From Chaetorhynchus papuensis (lineage: Eukaryota; Chordata; Aves; Passeriformes; Rhipiduridae), in assembly GCA_013396525.1 (NCBI GenBank), contig VWYX01001135.1:181833-245832 (forward strand): a DNA stretch of 64,000 bases. Reading direction: 5' to 3'. This document shows, piece after piece, positions 38,024-50,599 of the stretch. Numbering within the stretch: the stretch's first letter is position 1; each line of letters opens with the position of its first letter. Under the pieces are notes generated by a model, which searched no databases, was not told the DNA's origin, and saw only the letters and a list, made by a program, of their open reading frames with translations. The translations under genes were made by a program, and so were the position numbers.

Positions 38024-39271
38024 GTGACAGTGCTGTGGGTATAAAACCTTTCACTGTGCACTTTTGAGATGAGGGGATAACTCAAAATGCAAAGAAACTG
38101 GGCAGCCCAAGCAAGTGCTAATCATCCCTTTCCTTTTTGCACTGTTAGCCTGTCAGCTGATATGTTGTTAAAAGGTTGGAGGCTGGTGCTGTTCATCCTC
38201 TCCACCACAGTTTCCATTCTTACACCACCCAAGTGTCCTTCTCTGTGAAGCCATTTTAAAAGTCCAGAAATATTTCTGAAACATTTTTCTCCATATATTT
38301 TCAATGCAGAAATAACTTTCCACTGGGAATAATTTTGCATCTTGGTAGCTCCTAGGTCTGTAAGTTATATTTTGTATCCCACTGAGAGGAAAAAAATCAC
38401 ATTTTGACCAAAGATAAAGTCAAATTTCTTCACTATGACTTCCAGAAAATAAAGTTCTGTACAGAAGACAAAAATAATGACCCAGACTGAATATGGCTTA
38501 TTCATGACCTCAAGCCAAGACAAATGCAGAAGGAAATTTTTAAGGATTAAATTTGAGAGATGAAGATGATATTCTCATACAGGAAAACTTACTTTCATGT
38601 CAACTGATTGGTATTTTTCCTAGGTTTGAAATATTGCAATTAGTCTGGGAAGAAAGGTTAAAGGGCATCAAGCTGGTGACGTGGTCAAAGGGAAATAATA
38701 CACAAATTTATTACATGGATATCCATAACTCATGCATAGTGTATTTACTAGGCAGAGCCTATTTTTCCCTTTCCATTGCAGTTCAAAATACAGAGAAAAG
38801 TCAGTGTCAGTGTTGATGGTAACATCTGCACCCAGCTGCTGTGTATTTACAGGTTGAACAACACGGTGAAAAAAACCCTATGAATATGAAATACATTTTC
38901 CAGCTGAAAATATCAATGTATTTCTTTTTGGTGCCTTTAAAGAAATATCAAAATTAGATGACATCATTTGAGGGAAAAAAAAAAAAAATCTTTTGAATGA
39001 GAAGAGGTGGAAAAAAGTCAAGGTTTGTCCTATCAGAGAGGTGCAAGTTTGGTTTTCGGACACAATATAAAACATAAACAGATGGACAATTTGGGAGGAG
39101 AAAGAACTGTGAGTTTTCTGAAGGAGCACTTTAAGAATCTTGAATTTCAGAGAGTGAACATCAGCTTAGGGTGCGATGGAGGGTGACTGAGCAGAGTGGC
39201 AAGCCAGAAGAGTGATTTTACTGGTTGATTTTGAAGACTGTGGGGTACTCTCTGTGATTTAGAAATTGAAA
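38024..39271. other. Non-genic stretch
   Basis: AT-rich sequence with no gene recognised; a 14-base A run at 38975-38988. Confidence 0.5.
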
Positions 39272-39835
39272 GAATATAAGAAGAGCTCTACAGAGTTAGA
39301 CCAATGTTGCACTTAGTCCCTAATCTTGACTTCATTAATAGTTAATGAAACACTCCTAGTGAAAAACAGGGTGAATCTACAGTAAAGCTCTCCATAATAA
39401 TCTCCGTTGCTCCAGTAATTTTTATTTTTGTCTTTTCCTACATGAGAGGATGGTATTTAACAACCTTCACTAGATTTCTCCCCCATGAAATACACAATTC
39501 CTTTTTGAACTAACACAAGCTTATCCCACAGCAAGTTTCAAAACTTTACTGCATTGTGCAAAAAAACAACTCCTTCTACATATTTAGCACTTATTAATTT
39601 TACTTGATGATCCTTAAACCCCTTATTAGGCTAGAATGCAATCCTTCCTTTTTCTGACTCTCCATATGATCCATGATTTAATTAAGTCTCTATCATAGTC
39701 TTCTTCAGTCTTTATTTCTTGCAGGATGAGCTGTAGCTCATTTGCTTGACCTTCTCAAAATTCTAATTATCCCTGCCAGTCTTCTCTGTGCTTTGGCAAA
39801 TTTCAGTTTATCCATATTAAGATGGGGAATTGTTT
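39272..39835 (-). mobile_element. Ancient CR1/L3-type LINE relic, about 560 bases
   Basis: The plus strand follows, in order, the reverse complement of an amniote-wide CR1-family LINE that is abundant in turtles. 'gaatataagaagagctctac' with 'gttagaccaatg' is the 3' end. Then come 'caactccttctacatattta', 'attttacttgatgatcctta', 'ccatgatttaattaagtctc' with 'tatcatag', 'cttctctgtgctttggcaaa' and 'gatggggaattgtttgg' at the ORF2-ward end. Colinearity over more than 500 bases is the main evidence, since divergence is high. It must predate the avian radiation. No open frame survives. Confidence 0.7.
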
Positions 39836-40669
39836 GGGAAGCAACAAGGGCAGGAGTCAGTAGTTATGATTTGCTCCTGCCGTGATGTGCACGTGCAGTG
39901 ACTTAGCTGTTACTGCTTTGCTCTCAGTTCTCTTCCTCATATTTGCAAAATGTTTGTCTTTGACTGCTACTGATATGTACTGATATGAAATGAGCATTTC
40001 ATGGACATATCTCCTGTAATCCCAGCATCTTCCAACAACAGGGTAAAAACTTTCACTCTCTTTATACGTTTGGGATTGGATTCCCACTTAAACCTTTCTA
40101 TACTTACAAGAATTTCATCTGCGGTTTTATTTCCCAGTCCTTCACTGTCATTAAGTCTTTCTGACACTATGTGAAGTTGGTTTATCTCTCTTCTAACATT
40201 AATGATTTACTATTATTAGATAATTTTGCCTCCTTGTTATTCAGTTAGTTTTCTAGGACAAGATCTGCTCACACCAACCCCAGTGAGACTCCACAGGTGT
40301 CTGCTGGCCACTGGGAAGCTCTGCACTGAGCATCGTAGTAAGCTCTAGGTAAAGTAAAACGCTGCCACTTGCAGTGGAGGGAGAGCCTGAAAAACAGGCA
40401 TTATTTTCCAACTTTTGCTGACCAAGTGTAGTTTCTTTCCAGGAAAGTGGCATACATTAAAAAGACAATCTGCTTGTCAGGTTCCTGATGTCATTTGTTG
40501 TTTTCGGAAATCTTTGCATCTTTCCAAACCCAATATAGAACTTTTCCCTGAAGTGCAGACTGAAAAAGTAGAGGTTCTGTTCAAAGCAAAACACAATTTC
40601 AGCAGGTAAATTATGAGATCTTGCTCCTTTGGCTGGTCTGATAAGCTGCACTCCCTCTGGGAGGTTTCA
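39836..40669. other. Non-genic stretch
   Basis: Nothing recognised. Some of it could be a further extension of the ancient LINE at 39272-39835, too diverged to call. Confidence 0.45.
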
Positions 40670-41105
40670 TTGAATCACAGAATCGCAAAGACCCTTAGGA
40701 GCAAGGGTCCAATCATTAACCCAGCACTGCCAACTCCGCCACTAAACCATGTCCCTAAATGACACATCTACACATCTTTTAGATACTTCCATGGATGGTG
40801 ACTCAACCACTTCCCTGAGCAGCCTGTTCCAAAGCTTAAGAACGTTTTCTGGGAAGAGATTTTTCCTAATATCCAATCTAAACCTCCCCTGGCACAACTT
40901 GAGGCCATTTCCTCTCAAACTCTTGCTTGTTACTTGGGAGAAGAGATTGATTCCCAGCTGCCTACACCCTCCTTTCAGGTATTTGTAGGGGGTGATGAGG
41001 TTCCCCCTGAGCCTCCTTTCCCAGGCTAAACACCCCCACCTCCTTCAGCTGCTCCTCATCAGACTTTTGCTCCAGCCCCTTCACCAGCTCCTTGACCCCT
41101 CTGGA
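40670..41105 (-). mobile_element. CR1 LINE fragment, about 430 bases
   Basis: The plus strand is the complement of CR1: 'gaatcacagaatcgcaaaga', 'aaaccatgtccctaaatgac', 'ccatggatggtgactcaacc', 'aatctaaacctcccctggca', 'gatgaggttccccctgagcc' and 'cacctccttcagctgctcct'. It extends further into decayed ORF2 than most copies here. The plus-strand open frames inside are antisense artefacts. Confidence 0.94.
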
Positions 41106-43442
41106 CTCACTGTTCAGCACAGTCTGCTGCCTCAGTGGGACCCAGGTGAAAGGCGTGATGAGAATATTTCCTACATTGGTAAAGCCCTTGAGTCATTATC
41201 CTTTGTTGCTTTTTCATGCAGGCAGCAATGAAGTTGCCATAAGAAGTCCAAGAGTGAACATGAGAGACTTCAGAATCTTGGCCCAAAACAACATCCAGCG
41301 TTCCAAATGAAATCTCACAGGCTCTAATTGCAATGGAATAATTGATCCTCCTGCCCATTAATACTTCCCAGAATAAGATTTTTCCTTTTCTGCAGTAGAA
41401 TTCTGCTGCCTGTTGCTGGAAATCTACATCTGGGAGTTACCTGCAGTAAATCAGATATAAAATGCACCTTAGAAGAGCATGGAAAAGGAAGGCAGCTTTG
41501 TTAGGGACGTGCACATCCCCACTGACAGTCACTGCAAAATAAAAGGTACAGTAAGACAAGCCCGAGAAATTCTGGAGGAGGATAAATATCCAGACTCCAG
41601 GAAAAAGAAGACAGCAGTGGTTTTCTGGATTCGACATCAGTGTTTTGAACCACAGATGGGTGTGTGAGGAGATTCATTCAACTGCCCTATGAAACAAAGA
41701 TGTGGAAATGATATAAAAAGGAAAGAAACCCAGCAGCATCAACATAAGTTGAAAAGCCTCACTAGAAGTATTTTCTGCAAAAAATTAACTTTTTCACTCA
41801 ATGTTTTTAATGTGAACATTTTCGTTTCAAGGATTTTTGATAGAAGCTTATGTGAGGGCAAAACTTTGTGATGCAATCTGACCTTTTTTCTAGATTCTTC
41901 ATGAAACATATTTTTAACCAGGTCCTCTATACTACCTCAGACACAGAATGAATGTCTGACCCTCAGGTATGGCTTCCCTGGGATACACAGTCATGACATG
42001 CATGAAGGAAGGGACTGCACGTGGGGACTACTTGGGCAAGGCCAGACTCTTTTCTGGTAGCAGCAAATGTGGTAGGCACCAGACACAACAATCAATCATG
42101 ATCAGCAAGTGCAGCTAAGAAATGGGAAGCCAGATTTGACCTTTACCACATCTTTGCCCTCCCAAATGTCAGAGCAGTTAAAGAATTGCTCTTGTTTCAC
42201 CAGACAGGACATTAATCTCTGCCTGCTCTTTCCAGCTTGTTGTGCTCCTTTTACTGGTATAACGGTTTTGTGGATCTGGTGAAAAGCCCCATCACAACAC
42301 ATTCCTCATGGGTTTTTTATCATTTTTTCACTACTGATGAAAAGAAATATTACAATGGAGCCAAAAACTGGTTCCGTAATTTTGGTTCATTATTCAGTAC
42401 AGCTTCAAAAATGGCTCCTCTGTGGGATCTAACTCATGGTATCAAAGGAAGCCTGAGACCTTCTCCTTCCTCTGTCAATGCTGAGAGCTCCTCCCCTAAA
42501 CTGAAAATCCTACTTAGGTGTTACAGCTTGTGATGACTGTAGGGTGTCTCAGCCTCATCACAAACCAAGCAAAATGCCTTCAGTGAGCACAGTAACACAG
42601 TTACCTTCTCTTCAGCACAGTCACAGGAGGAGTCTGCAGTGTCATTTAAACTCCAAGGAGTGGCAGTGCTACGTGGTTCATCAGTGAGCTTTGTTCCATG
42701 AGTGTCACCAGTGAGGTTGTGCAGAACTCAGTACACTGTACAAAAATATCCATGTAGCCAGGACACTGAGGCCAAAGAGTCTTAAAGACTTTGAAGCTTC
42801 CCTTTGGTCATTGTCCATTTCCTTGTATTTTGTAGCAACCATAAATTCCACCACGTGAGTGGGTGACTGAAATACCTACAACTCCGAGAGCAAAGCTTCT
42901 GTTCAGCTCCAGTAAAGTTACAGTTTTAAGTCACTGATGAAATTATCTGTGATTTAGTGTGACCATGGTTTGAGGCAAATAAATAGCTTCATGAGGTGCT
43001 TCCATTTAGCAGGAAGTTGGGTGACAAAGTGGCACAAGCTGGCGCCTGATGACTTGTCTGAACAGCAGACCTGGCTTACATGGATAAGGAGAAGTGTAAG
43101 GAAAATCTTGCTTGGCAAGTGATTTATTTCTGAACTAACTACTCTATAAAAAGTAAGGATTCCTCTAGAATTGTCTCTCTACTCCATCCCACATCTGTGT
43201 CATCTGGCCTCAGCTGTCTTCACAGGTGACTCAGAGTTTTGGAAGCTCTCTGGTGAGACAGTGTCTCTGCATGTGAGTGAGAGTCTCAGACAGCTGTTCT
43301 AGCTCAAGAAATATCTTTAAGCTGCTCACATGACATTTACTGCTTGAACAGTCTTCTACAGCAGTAAGACTGTGAACTAGATAAAAGTACCTCATGGGCT
43401 GGGTGTGCCCACAAAGTGAACTTGGTAAGTCAGACCATCCCA
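41106..43442. other. Non-genic stretch
   Basis: No supported gene. Open frames are under 100 codons and lack splice context. Several AT-rich tracts occur. Confidence 0.45.
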
Positions 43443-43747
43443 CTGAAAGGTGGTTGTAGTGAGGCGGGAGTTGGTCTCTTTTTCCAGGCAACAACTGACA
43501 GAACAAGAGGACACAGACTTAAGCTGTGCCAAGGAAAATATAGGTTGGAAGTATTTTTTTACAGAAAGAGTGATAAAGTTCTGGAATGGTCTGCCCGGGG
43601 AGGTGGTGGAGTCACCATCTATGGATGTGTTTAAAAAGAGATTGGATGTGGCACTCGGTGCTGTGGTTTAGTTGAGGTGTTGGGGCATGGGTTGGACTCA
43701 ATGATCTTGAAGGGCTCTTCCAACCTGGCGATTCTGTGATTCTGTGA
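43443..43747 (+). mobile_element. CR1 LINE 3'-end fragment
   Basis: Reads 'ggaatggtctgcccggggag', 'tggtggagtcaccatctatg', 'gattggatgtggcactcggt', 'gctgtggtttagttgaggtg', 'ggttggactcaatgatcttg' and 'ttccaacctggcgattctgt' with a doubled 'gattctgt' end. A short in-frame ORF2 remnant (FWNGLPGEVVESPSMDVFKK) is still readable. Confidence 0.95.
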
Positions 43748-43789
43748 AGCCTGTGTAACCTGGATAATGCTGACTGCCCTCAGAAATTA

Positions 43790-44395
43790 TTATTTCCTTA
43801 ATACTTTAATTTTAAACTGTTACTCCTTGTCCTATCAAAACATGCCCCACTAAAACATTTTTCCTGAAGAATACTATTGAGTTGCCCCTCAGTATTCTTA
43901 TTTCATATCCTCAAAAGCTTTTGCCGGCCTTGCTGCATTTTTTCACACCTCTCTAATTAGTCTCTGTACTTAAGTCTACATCAGTAGCTGCACATAATCA
44001 TCCATTCATAAATAGACATAAATAAATAAAAATAATTTATTCTCAACTTTTTTCCCCTGGTGTTAGCTGCACATTTACTAAAATTCACTCTCTTCCATCA
44101 TTGAAGTCTTTAATGAAGATAAATAAGTAACTGTGGATTCAGTAGAGATTCTGCTATAAGCCTACTCAGCATCTCCATTTGAACTGACTAATACTTTTGG
44201 GAGTGATTTTCCAATCTGTCATCCACATGTCATCTTTTGCTCTTTGTGTATATCTGAAAATGTCACATCAGGCCTTACCAAAAGCCAGTATAACTCATAA
44301 AGTACCATTATGTCACTTCCCCTGTATCTGCTAATCCATTACTTCTTAAGGAAGGTGAATAAATTGTTTTAATGGGATGTCACAGATTGCTGGGC
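43790..44395 (-). mobile_element. Ancient CR1/L3-type LINE relic, about 600 bases
   Basis: Blocks on the plus strand appear in the order of the complement of the same old amniote LINE family seen at 39272. First is 'gttactccttgtcctatcaa', then the 'ttgccggccttgctgcattt' region. Further into ORF2 come 'gaagtctttaatgaagataa', 'gtgattttccaatctgtcat', 'gaaaatgtcacatcaggcct', 'taccaaaagccagtataact' and 'cttcccctgtatctgctaat'. The match is a chain of short conserved segments, so the exact limits are uncertain. The coding frame is destroyed. Confidence 0.6.
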
Positions 44396-45056
44396 CCCTA
44401 AATTTATCAGTCTGAGAACTTGATCAAACTTCATGAGTGAGGATTATAGCAGGCTTTTAAAAGAGGACATAATCTATCAGATTTAAAAGCATTAGCCAAT
44501 CTCTCTCTCTCACAGGATTGAAACACTTTTCCATGCCCACAACACCCTACAGTGATTACCTTTGAGGTTAATGGGACCATCTTTATGAAAGATGACAACC
44601 ATCATACAGAAAATCCCCCCCTGGAGGACCTACGGGTCTGGTTTTTTCCTGTGGTGCAGATAGGATGTGAAAGAGAGCCTTCAAAATGCTTTTCAGAGTA
44701 CATTTTTCATTCTGCTTTCATGGGTTTGATCACATTCCAAATAAAAATTCCTATAGAGTTACTTGGAATACAGGCAGATAGGTTTAATCCCTTCACCTCT
44801 TCACCTGGAGAGAGCATTACACTAAAAAACAAGAAAAGTCCATGTTGAATTGACAACAGCCACGTGGCAGAACAGGTGCTGTCATTTGCAGGCTCAAAGT
44901 TGTTTCTCCAGTACTCCTGAACAGCAGCTTTTTACAGCACTCAGGGCTGTGTCCTGCTTTGGGCTCTGCATTGCAAGAGTAAAGTGGCTGAGCTGGACTT
45001 TATTCAGAGAGCTGGATGAATGCTCAAAAGTCAGGAAAACATAACCTAAGCAAACA
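44396..45056. other. Non-genic stretch
   Basis: A 98-codon plus-strand open frame (44552-44848) is the longest; it has no recognisable features and I do not call it a gene. Confidence 0.45.
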
Positions 45057-45245
45057 GATTGAAAGGAATGGATTGTTTAGCCTAGCAAAGAGGAAATTGA
45101 GGGTGGACATGGCAGAAATCCTGAAATATGTAGGAGGTTGCTGAAAGGAGAAATGCAGTAGATTTTCCTGCATACCCATCTGGGTTAGGTCAACAAGCAG
45201 TGGGCTTCTGTTGTCTTTAGGGAGATAAACTGTCAGAGAAAAACA
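45057..45245 (+). mobile_element. Old, diverged CR1 LINE fragment
   Basis: The string 'attgtttagcctagcaaaga', 'ggaaattgagggtggacatg', 'gaaatatgtaggaggttgct', 'ggtcaacaagcagtgggctt' and 'agggagataaactgtcagag' follows the CR1 ORF2 C-terminal region (the 'glfsLekRrLrGDm ... R.r...' stretch) with many changes. It is older than the typical copies in the window and may have been broken by indels. Confidence 0.6.
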
Positions 45246-45954
45246 GAGAGAAATAGTCATGAAATATTTATTCTTGAAAATATAGGTTGAGGCGGGGTGG
45301 GGGTTAGAATTTGAAGAAGCACTACTAGGACAGATTTGTATGGAGCAGAAACATGGACTAGGAGGGAGTCTCTGACAGTCCATTAAACCCTGTCTTCTGT
45401 GATTCACCACACAGCTGTGGCTCCCTGGCCATAACTTCATCCCTTTATTGGCTGCAGTGGCGCACATCAAATTGTTTGTCAGCTTAATTATTGCAGAGAC
45501 AGCAGTGATGGTACCAGTGAGCCAGTTCTGGATGGGCTTCCCGGTGTGTCCTTTATGACTCTTGGACTCAGGGCCCCTTTTCCCCTTGTTTTATTTCAAT
45601 AGTTGGGAAGAATTGGTATTTGCCTACTTTTGCATGCAGTGAGACTGAAAGATTTCAGAGAGCTAAAAGACTTCAGGTCACATTTATGTTTGAAACAACC
45701 TGTCTCCAACAGCTTCCAGTTTTTGAAGATTTGCTTTCTTTACTGCTGAGCACACTCACTTTAACTCACGTATCTGAATGCTCAAGAACTGTAAGATCAT
45801 CTCACTTTACAATTCTTATTTCATCTTTCCTTCTCCTACTGAGACAAATCAAGTCAATTTAGATACATTCAGCCGTTTCCCTTTGGTTCTAGAGAAGGGG
45901 AACAGCACTTATTTTAGCATGACCCAAAAAGAATTTATCCAGAATAAAATAGTT
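45246..45954. other. Non-genic stretch
   Basis: Nothing further recognised. Confidence 0.45.
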
Positions 45955-46310
45955 CAGTGCATGAACTTGGTTCTGTTCAAGCTCAAAAAGAGGAAACTGA
46001 GGGGAGACCTCATTGCAGTTACAACTTCCTCATGGGGGGAAGAGGAGGGGCAGACACTGATCTCTTCTCTCTGGTGACAGTGACAGGACCTGAGGGAATG
46101 GCCTGAAGTTGTGTCCAGGGTGGCTGGGCACAGCACAGGCTCCCCAGGGCAGTGTCACAGCACCAAGCCTGGCAGAGTTCAAGGAGTGTTCGGACAATGC
46201 TCTCAGGCACAGGGTGTGACTCTTGGGAATGGTGCTGTGCAGGGCCAGGAGTGGGACTCAGTGATCCCGTGGGTCCCTTCCAACTCAGCAGATTCTGCGA
46301 TTCTGCGTTT
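45955..46310 (+). mobile_element. CR1 LINE 3'-end fragment, third tail variant
   Basis: Opens with 'ctcaaaaagaggaaactgag' and 'gggagacctcattgcagtta', and has 'gtgacaggacctgagggaat'. It ends 'gactcagtgatcccgtgggt', 'cccttccaactcagcagatt' and a doubled 'ctgcgattctgcg'. The tail carries neither the 'acatggtttagtg' nor the 'ggaaggtgtccctg' motif, and resembles the tail of the SINE at 20526 more closely. Confidence 0.9.
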
Positions 46311-48499
46311 GGCAGTAGCAGTTCTTAAAAAGGAGAGCTGAACCAGGAATGGAGTTTCAGTGGCTTTTCTTTAGGCAACTGTGAATCTTTCACATCAGCA
46401 ATTTGCTTTGCTTTGTCATATTTGTCTTCCTTGAGCTCCACAGGGTTGTTTTCATTAACAAATCCAGAGTGGAAAGAGAGCTGCTGTATTAACCCATAGC
46501 CAAAGGAAATAAATCTGTTTTTTCCTGCAAAAGTGCTGCTGCGTGATGTGTTTTCCTTGGGAAAGTTTTATTCCTGACAGAAGCCAGCCATCTGCTGGAG
46601 TGCTGCTGCAATAACCCTTTCTAGGGCTGCAGGACACAGCCACTTGCTGATGTTCAAAAAAACCTGAAAAATCCTTTTTTTTTCTTCAAATTTCATGAAA
46701 AAATAAGCATCTTGGTTATGAAAGTTGGGAAACTATGCAGAGATACCTTAAAAATAGAGCATTAGACAGATGCTAACTGCTGGTGGAGGTGAAAACATCT
46801 ATGATGGGCAAACGGAGCACAAAATGTCAAGCACAGATACAGCATATATCTGCATGCTGAAAACCTGAACAATGATACCAGACCGATGAACAGACCTCCA
46901 GAGGAGGAGGACTAGAACATCACCCTGGAATGGAGCCCTCCAAAAGGAGCCAGCCAAAGACATTCTGCCCACAGAAAGCCAAGCCACCCGAACAGTTGGT
47001 TTGCCTAAAGGGATACAGGATTTAACACGGGAAGAGCATTTGGAGATTTTGTAAAATTTAGGATGGAAGATTTTAAGGAGATTGCGTAAATGTGCAAAAT
47101 TAATTATGGGATGATTAGGGGAAGAATTGAAAGTGGGGAAAGGGAGGGAGTAAGTTAACTGAGGAGATAAAAGCCGGGAAATAAAGGGGAAAGGAGCTGG
47201 ATATGTGTTACCATGTTACTGGTAAGCGGACAGTGCTCAATCACTACAATCTGTCCTATATCCTCATGAAATCCTATTTCCAGCTGCTCTCTCTATTCTA
47301 AATTCATGTCTCAATACCAGTGAGCTGCCAGGTGAGTTGGTTGGTGACCATAAGGGATAAGAAACCTGGGTGCCAGCACCTGGAGAACACTGAGGTTCAG
47401 AGGCTGCTTATTGAGTAGGAGGGAGGTCCCAGATGAGCTGCTGGTGAGATCCACATTGTGGATGTAATAGCAGCCTTCAATCCTGATCAGCTAGAGGGGA
47501 GGAGAGGATTGAGCCATCTTTGTTCATGTTTCTATGACTGCTGGGTGTGTTTGTGGGAATGCTGACCAAAAAAAAAAAAAAAGTGATCTCTTTCTGCAGT
47601 GATCTGTGGGTCTGGGCATGCGTGGAGCCTGTGGTGTGTGTGTGTAACTAAGAGCAGCAGGGAAATTATCAAAATGAAAAATCACCCAAATGACTTCTCA
47701 GCATATATTCAGTTTCCAAAAGTGACTGAAGGAGGAGGGAAGCAGGTGGAACAAACTGGTCACTGTGTTTAGCTTGGAAACTAGGGCTGTGTTTTTATCC
47801 TTCTCCTTGTGGAATCTGTAGCTCCTGGTCCCTTGCCTGTCTTTCCTACTTGTCACCACAGTCAGATGGAGAAGGGATCATGTTATCTCACCCCTGAACA
47901 CCCTGCTCTTTGCCCCAGGGTATGAGTTGATTTTTAATAATGGGGTAGGAAGTCATATCTCAGAAGCAAAAGGCTGAATATACTGCTCCAAGGCAAAGCT
48001 GATTAACACCTTTCCTTGGGCAGAGAGGTGTATCCCGTTAGCTAATGGGGCTGAAATAATAATGACTTGCTTAATAGTCTCTGGCAGTAACCTGCTGCAG
48101 CACTGCTTAGAAATGACAGCTGGATGATAGAACAAACTGCTTGATTTACCAAGTGAATTACCTCTGGAAGTGCACCCAGACCTCAAACTGTGATTTTTAA
48201 CTTAACACCAAAGTTTGCTTCCCACCCACACAACGTTGGCTTGCTTACATTTTCATTACCTTCCACTGACAGATCTCTAAAATGAAAAAAACCAGGAACA
48301 GAGGAAACCTGATGATGGAAAAGCATTAATTGAATTAGAGGCATGAAAAAGCATGCTCACTATCAAGAGGAGAAATAAAAAAAGTCTTTCACACCTCTGT
48401 TCCTAATACAGGAGTCTTGGTTTGTTGGGACCAAAAGGTTATTAAGAGTGTTTGGCTTTATTTCCTTCTGCCCCTGCTGCAGAGGTTGCTCTGCTGGCT
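46311..48499. other. Non-genic stretch with a possible degraded LTR
   Basis: No gene. The part at about 46800-47240 has LTR-like content (a 'gataaaagccgggaaataaa' run near 47166) but no defined ends, so it is not annotated separately. An A run lies just before 47583. Confidence 0.4.
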
Positions 48500-48621
48500 G
48501 GGTGCACGTGGCACTTAGGGACAAGGTGTAGTGGTGCCCTTGGCAGGTCTGGGTTGATGTTCTGTTGGATTATCTTCAAGGTCTTTTCCAACCTAAATGG
48601 CTTTGTGACTCTGTGATTCTC
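48500..48621 (+). mobile_element. CR1 LINE 3'-end fragment
   Basis: Reads 'ggtgcacgtggcacttaggg', 'acaaggtgtagtggtgccct', then 'cttcaaggtcttttccaacc' and 'tttgtgactctgtgattct'. It is a degraded member of the 'acatggtttagtg' group. Confidence 0.88.
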
Positions 48622-48869
48622 TGGCTAGACCACGGATTATCACTGGCATTTGTGTCTAGGGAAGAGTGTCAGGGCTTCTCTCTGTGCACCCAGTGGCACT
48701 GCTGTGGCCACTGGGGCTTTTCATAGATGGAAAAAGACACTCACAGCCAAAAAGTGGCCTCTGAGAAGACAGAAAATCCACAGCATGATCCCTTAGCATC
48801 CATGAGGGCATCCCGGGACAGCTCTGGAGTGTACTGGGTGCACCAGACATGCCCGGGAGCTGCTGCCAT

Positions 48870-49215
48870 GGAGAGCCCCAAGGGGAGCAGCTGTCCCTGA
48901 GAGGCTGCAGCCCAGGAAAGGGCCCAGCCTGGGGCAGGGGGGAGGGAGAAGAGTCCCAGAGGGGCTGAGAGGGACTGACTGCAGTCCTATCCCCACCCCT
49001 GTGCCCCATGGGGCAGAGGAGTCAGGAGTGAGGGGAAGGAGGGAGACTGGGAAAGAAGAGAGACTGGGTGGAAAGAAGGTGTTGTTTGAGTATTTGTGTG
49101 CTTGTCTCATTGTCAGAATCTATTTTATTGCATTTTTTGTTTCTGTTTCAAATCTATTTTGCCCTTGACAGTAATTGGTAAGGGATTTTCCTTTCCTTAC
49201 CTCAATGGACAAAGT
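48870..49215 (+). mobile_element. Degraded ERVL-like LTR fragment
   Basis: A purine-rich, GC-rich stretch with 'ctgaggagctg'-like repeats leads into 'ttgtctcattgtcagaatct' and 'aatctattttgcccttgaca', followed by 'gtaattggtaagggattttc' and 'ctttccttacctcaa'. The last blocks match from memory the segment of avian ERVL LTRs that normally reads 'gtctgttttgcccgtgac...gtaattggtgagtgat'. The 3' terminus of that family is missing, so this is a truncated relic. The minus-strand open frames across it reflect its GC content. Confidence 0.4.
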
Positions 49216-50552
49216 GGAAATGCAAATATAAGGGAAAAAGCTCCTCCCAAACTTTTATTTTGCAGCAATTTAACAACAGGAACCCCACACTTCCTTCTCC
49301 ACTAAGTAATTTATCATCAAGCAACTACTTTTCAGTAATTTGTCCTCCAAATTCTCATGCTAAGTCTGTACCTATGTCTTAATATATACAGCCTGGATAA
49401 AACAACCACAATCCAAGTCAGTCAGCCAAGTCACCCAAAGCTGGAATTGTGGAGAGGATGTAGCTTACACAACCTGAGTGAATTCCACCTAGGACATTCT
49501 GGGGTTTGCTTTTCAGGTGGTTTTAGTGCCTCCAGTCTGAGCTGAGACACCTCTCCCTGTGCATTTGACTCGTCTCTAACATTCTATGTGGTACTATCAG
49601 AACAAATCCCTGTCCAGGTGTCTGTCAGGAGCTGGATAAATGTAACTGCAGGAGGCCTAAGTAAAAAGGTTGCTCAGAAATTCACTGAAGTCCTGCTGAT
49701 TGATTCCCATTGATTACAAAGACACATAAGTCTTGGTCACACCAAGGCCCTCTTGTACTCTTTGCTCATCTCTACTGGACTTTTTGGGTCTCTCTTGCTC
49801 TGAAAACATGGGTGATGCTTGCATGTTGTTTTCTGTTCCTTGCTGGGACAGGAACATTTAGAGAGCCTTTCATAGCTTCTGTCCCTCTTTCCATCAAGAA
49901 TTAGCAGGAAAAGAAATATGAGGAGGAAAAAGGAGCTGTGTATTTTGTACCTCTAACAGCTCATCTGGGTTTGCTTCTGGGTTTAGCTGGCGGCTGCACA
50001 CATCCTTTATTTTAACTGAACCAATTTCAACTTCCACTGTTACAAAAAATTTCAAGAGATAGAAGTGTCAGCAAGCTGCCTGGGTAGAAGACAATGTATT
50101 CAAGGAACAAAGTTAAAAGTACTCCCTGCTAAAGATTTTCAAGCACTGCTTCTTTTATTGACGTTCCTGCTGCAGTTGCCTGAAAGCATGTCACCCCTAG
50201 GGCCTCGGTGAATATTCAGAGGAAACGATTATGTTTAAAATCAGGATTCTCACACACTGAAAATTAAGGCAACCTGTTGCCACAAACATCCTGAGAGCAT
50301 TAGCACATGGATCTCAAAGGCAAACACTGTGCCAGCTCATTCCTGAAGTTGTAAGGCTGTTTTCCAAGGGTTTAGTGTGCCCAGGTTACACCTGCAGGAG
50401 CAATCAGAGCCAGTGTTTGTGCTCTCCCAGCCCCACAGCCATAACTAGAAATCTCAGTTTAGTATAGAAGGATTTTCCCTACTGCTGCTAATTGTAGAGC
50501 TCTTCTGGAAAGAACCCTGTGGCTGCTTGAACTCGAAGTCAGGCAGTACCAG
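49216..50552. other. Non-genic stretch
   Basis: Nothing recognised. Confidence 0.5.
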
Positions 50553-50599
50553 TGGGATCACAGACTCCAGAATGGGATCACAGACTCCAGAGTGGGATC
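50553..50599. repeat. Tandem repeat, 20-base unit, about 2.3 copies
   Basis: The unit gggatcacagactccagaat at 50553-50572 repeats at 50573-50592 with one change and starts a third time as 'gggatcc'. Near identity of the copies suggests recent replication slippage. Confidence 0.9.

Noticed and set aside
46800..47240. Possible degraded LTR with TATA-like and AATAAA-like motifs
   Set aside because: No defined ends, no target duplication, and I could not match it to a family; mentioned in the stretch entry only.
48656..49110. Minus-strand Pro/Ser-rich open frames of about 105-118 codons
   Set aside because: Opposite a GC-rich ERVL-like relic; composition effect.
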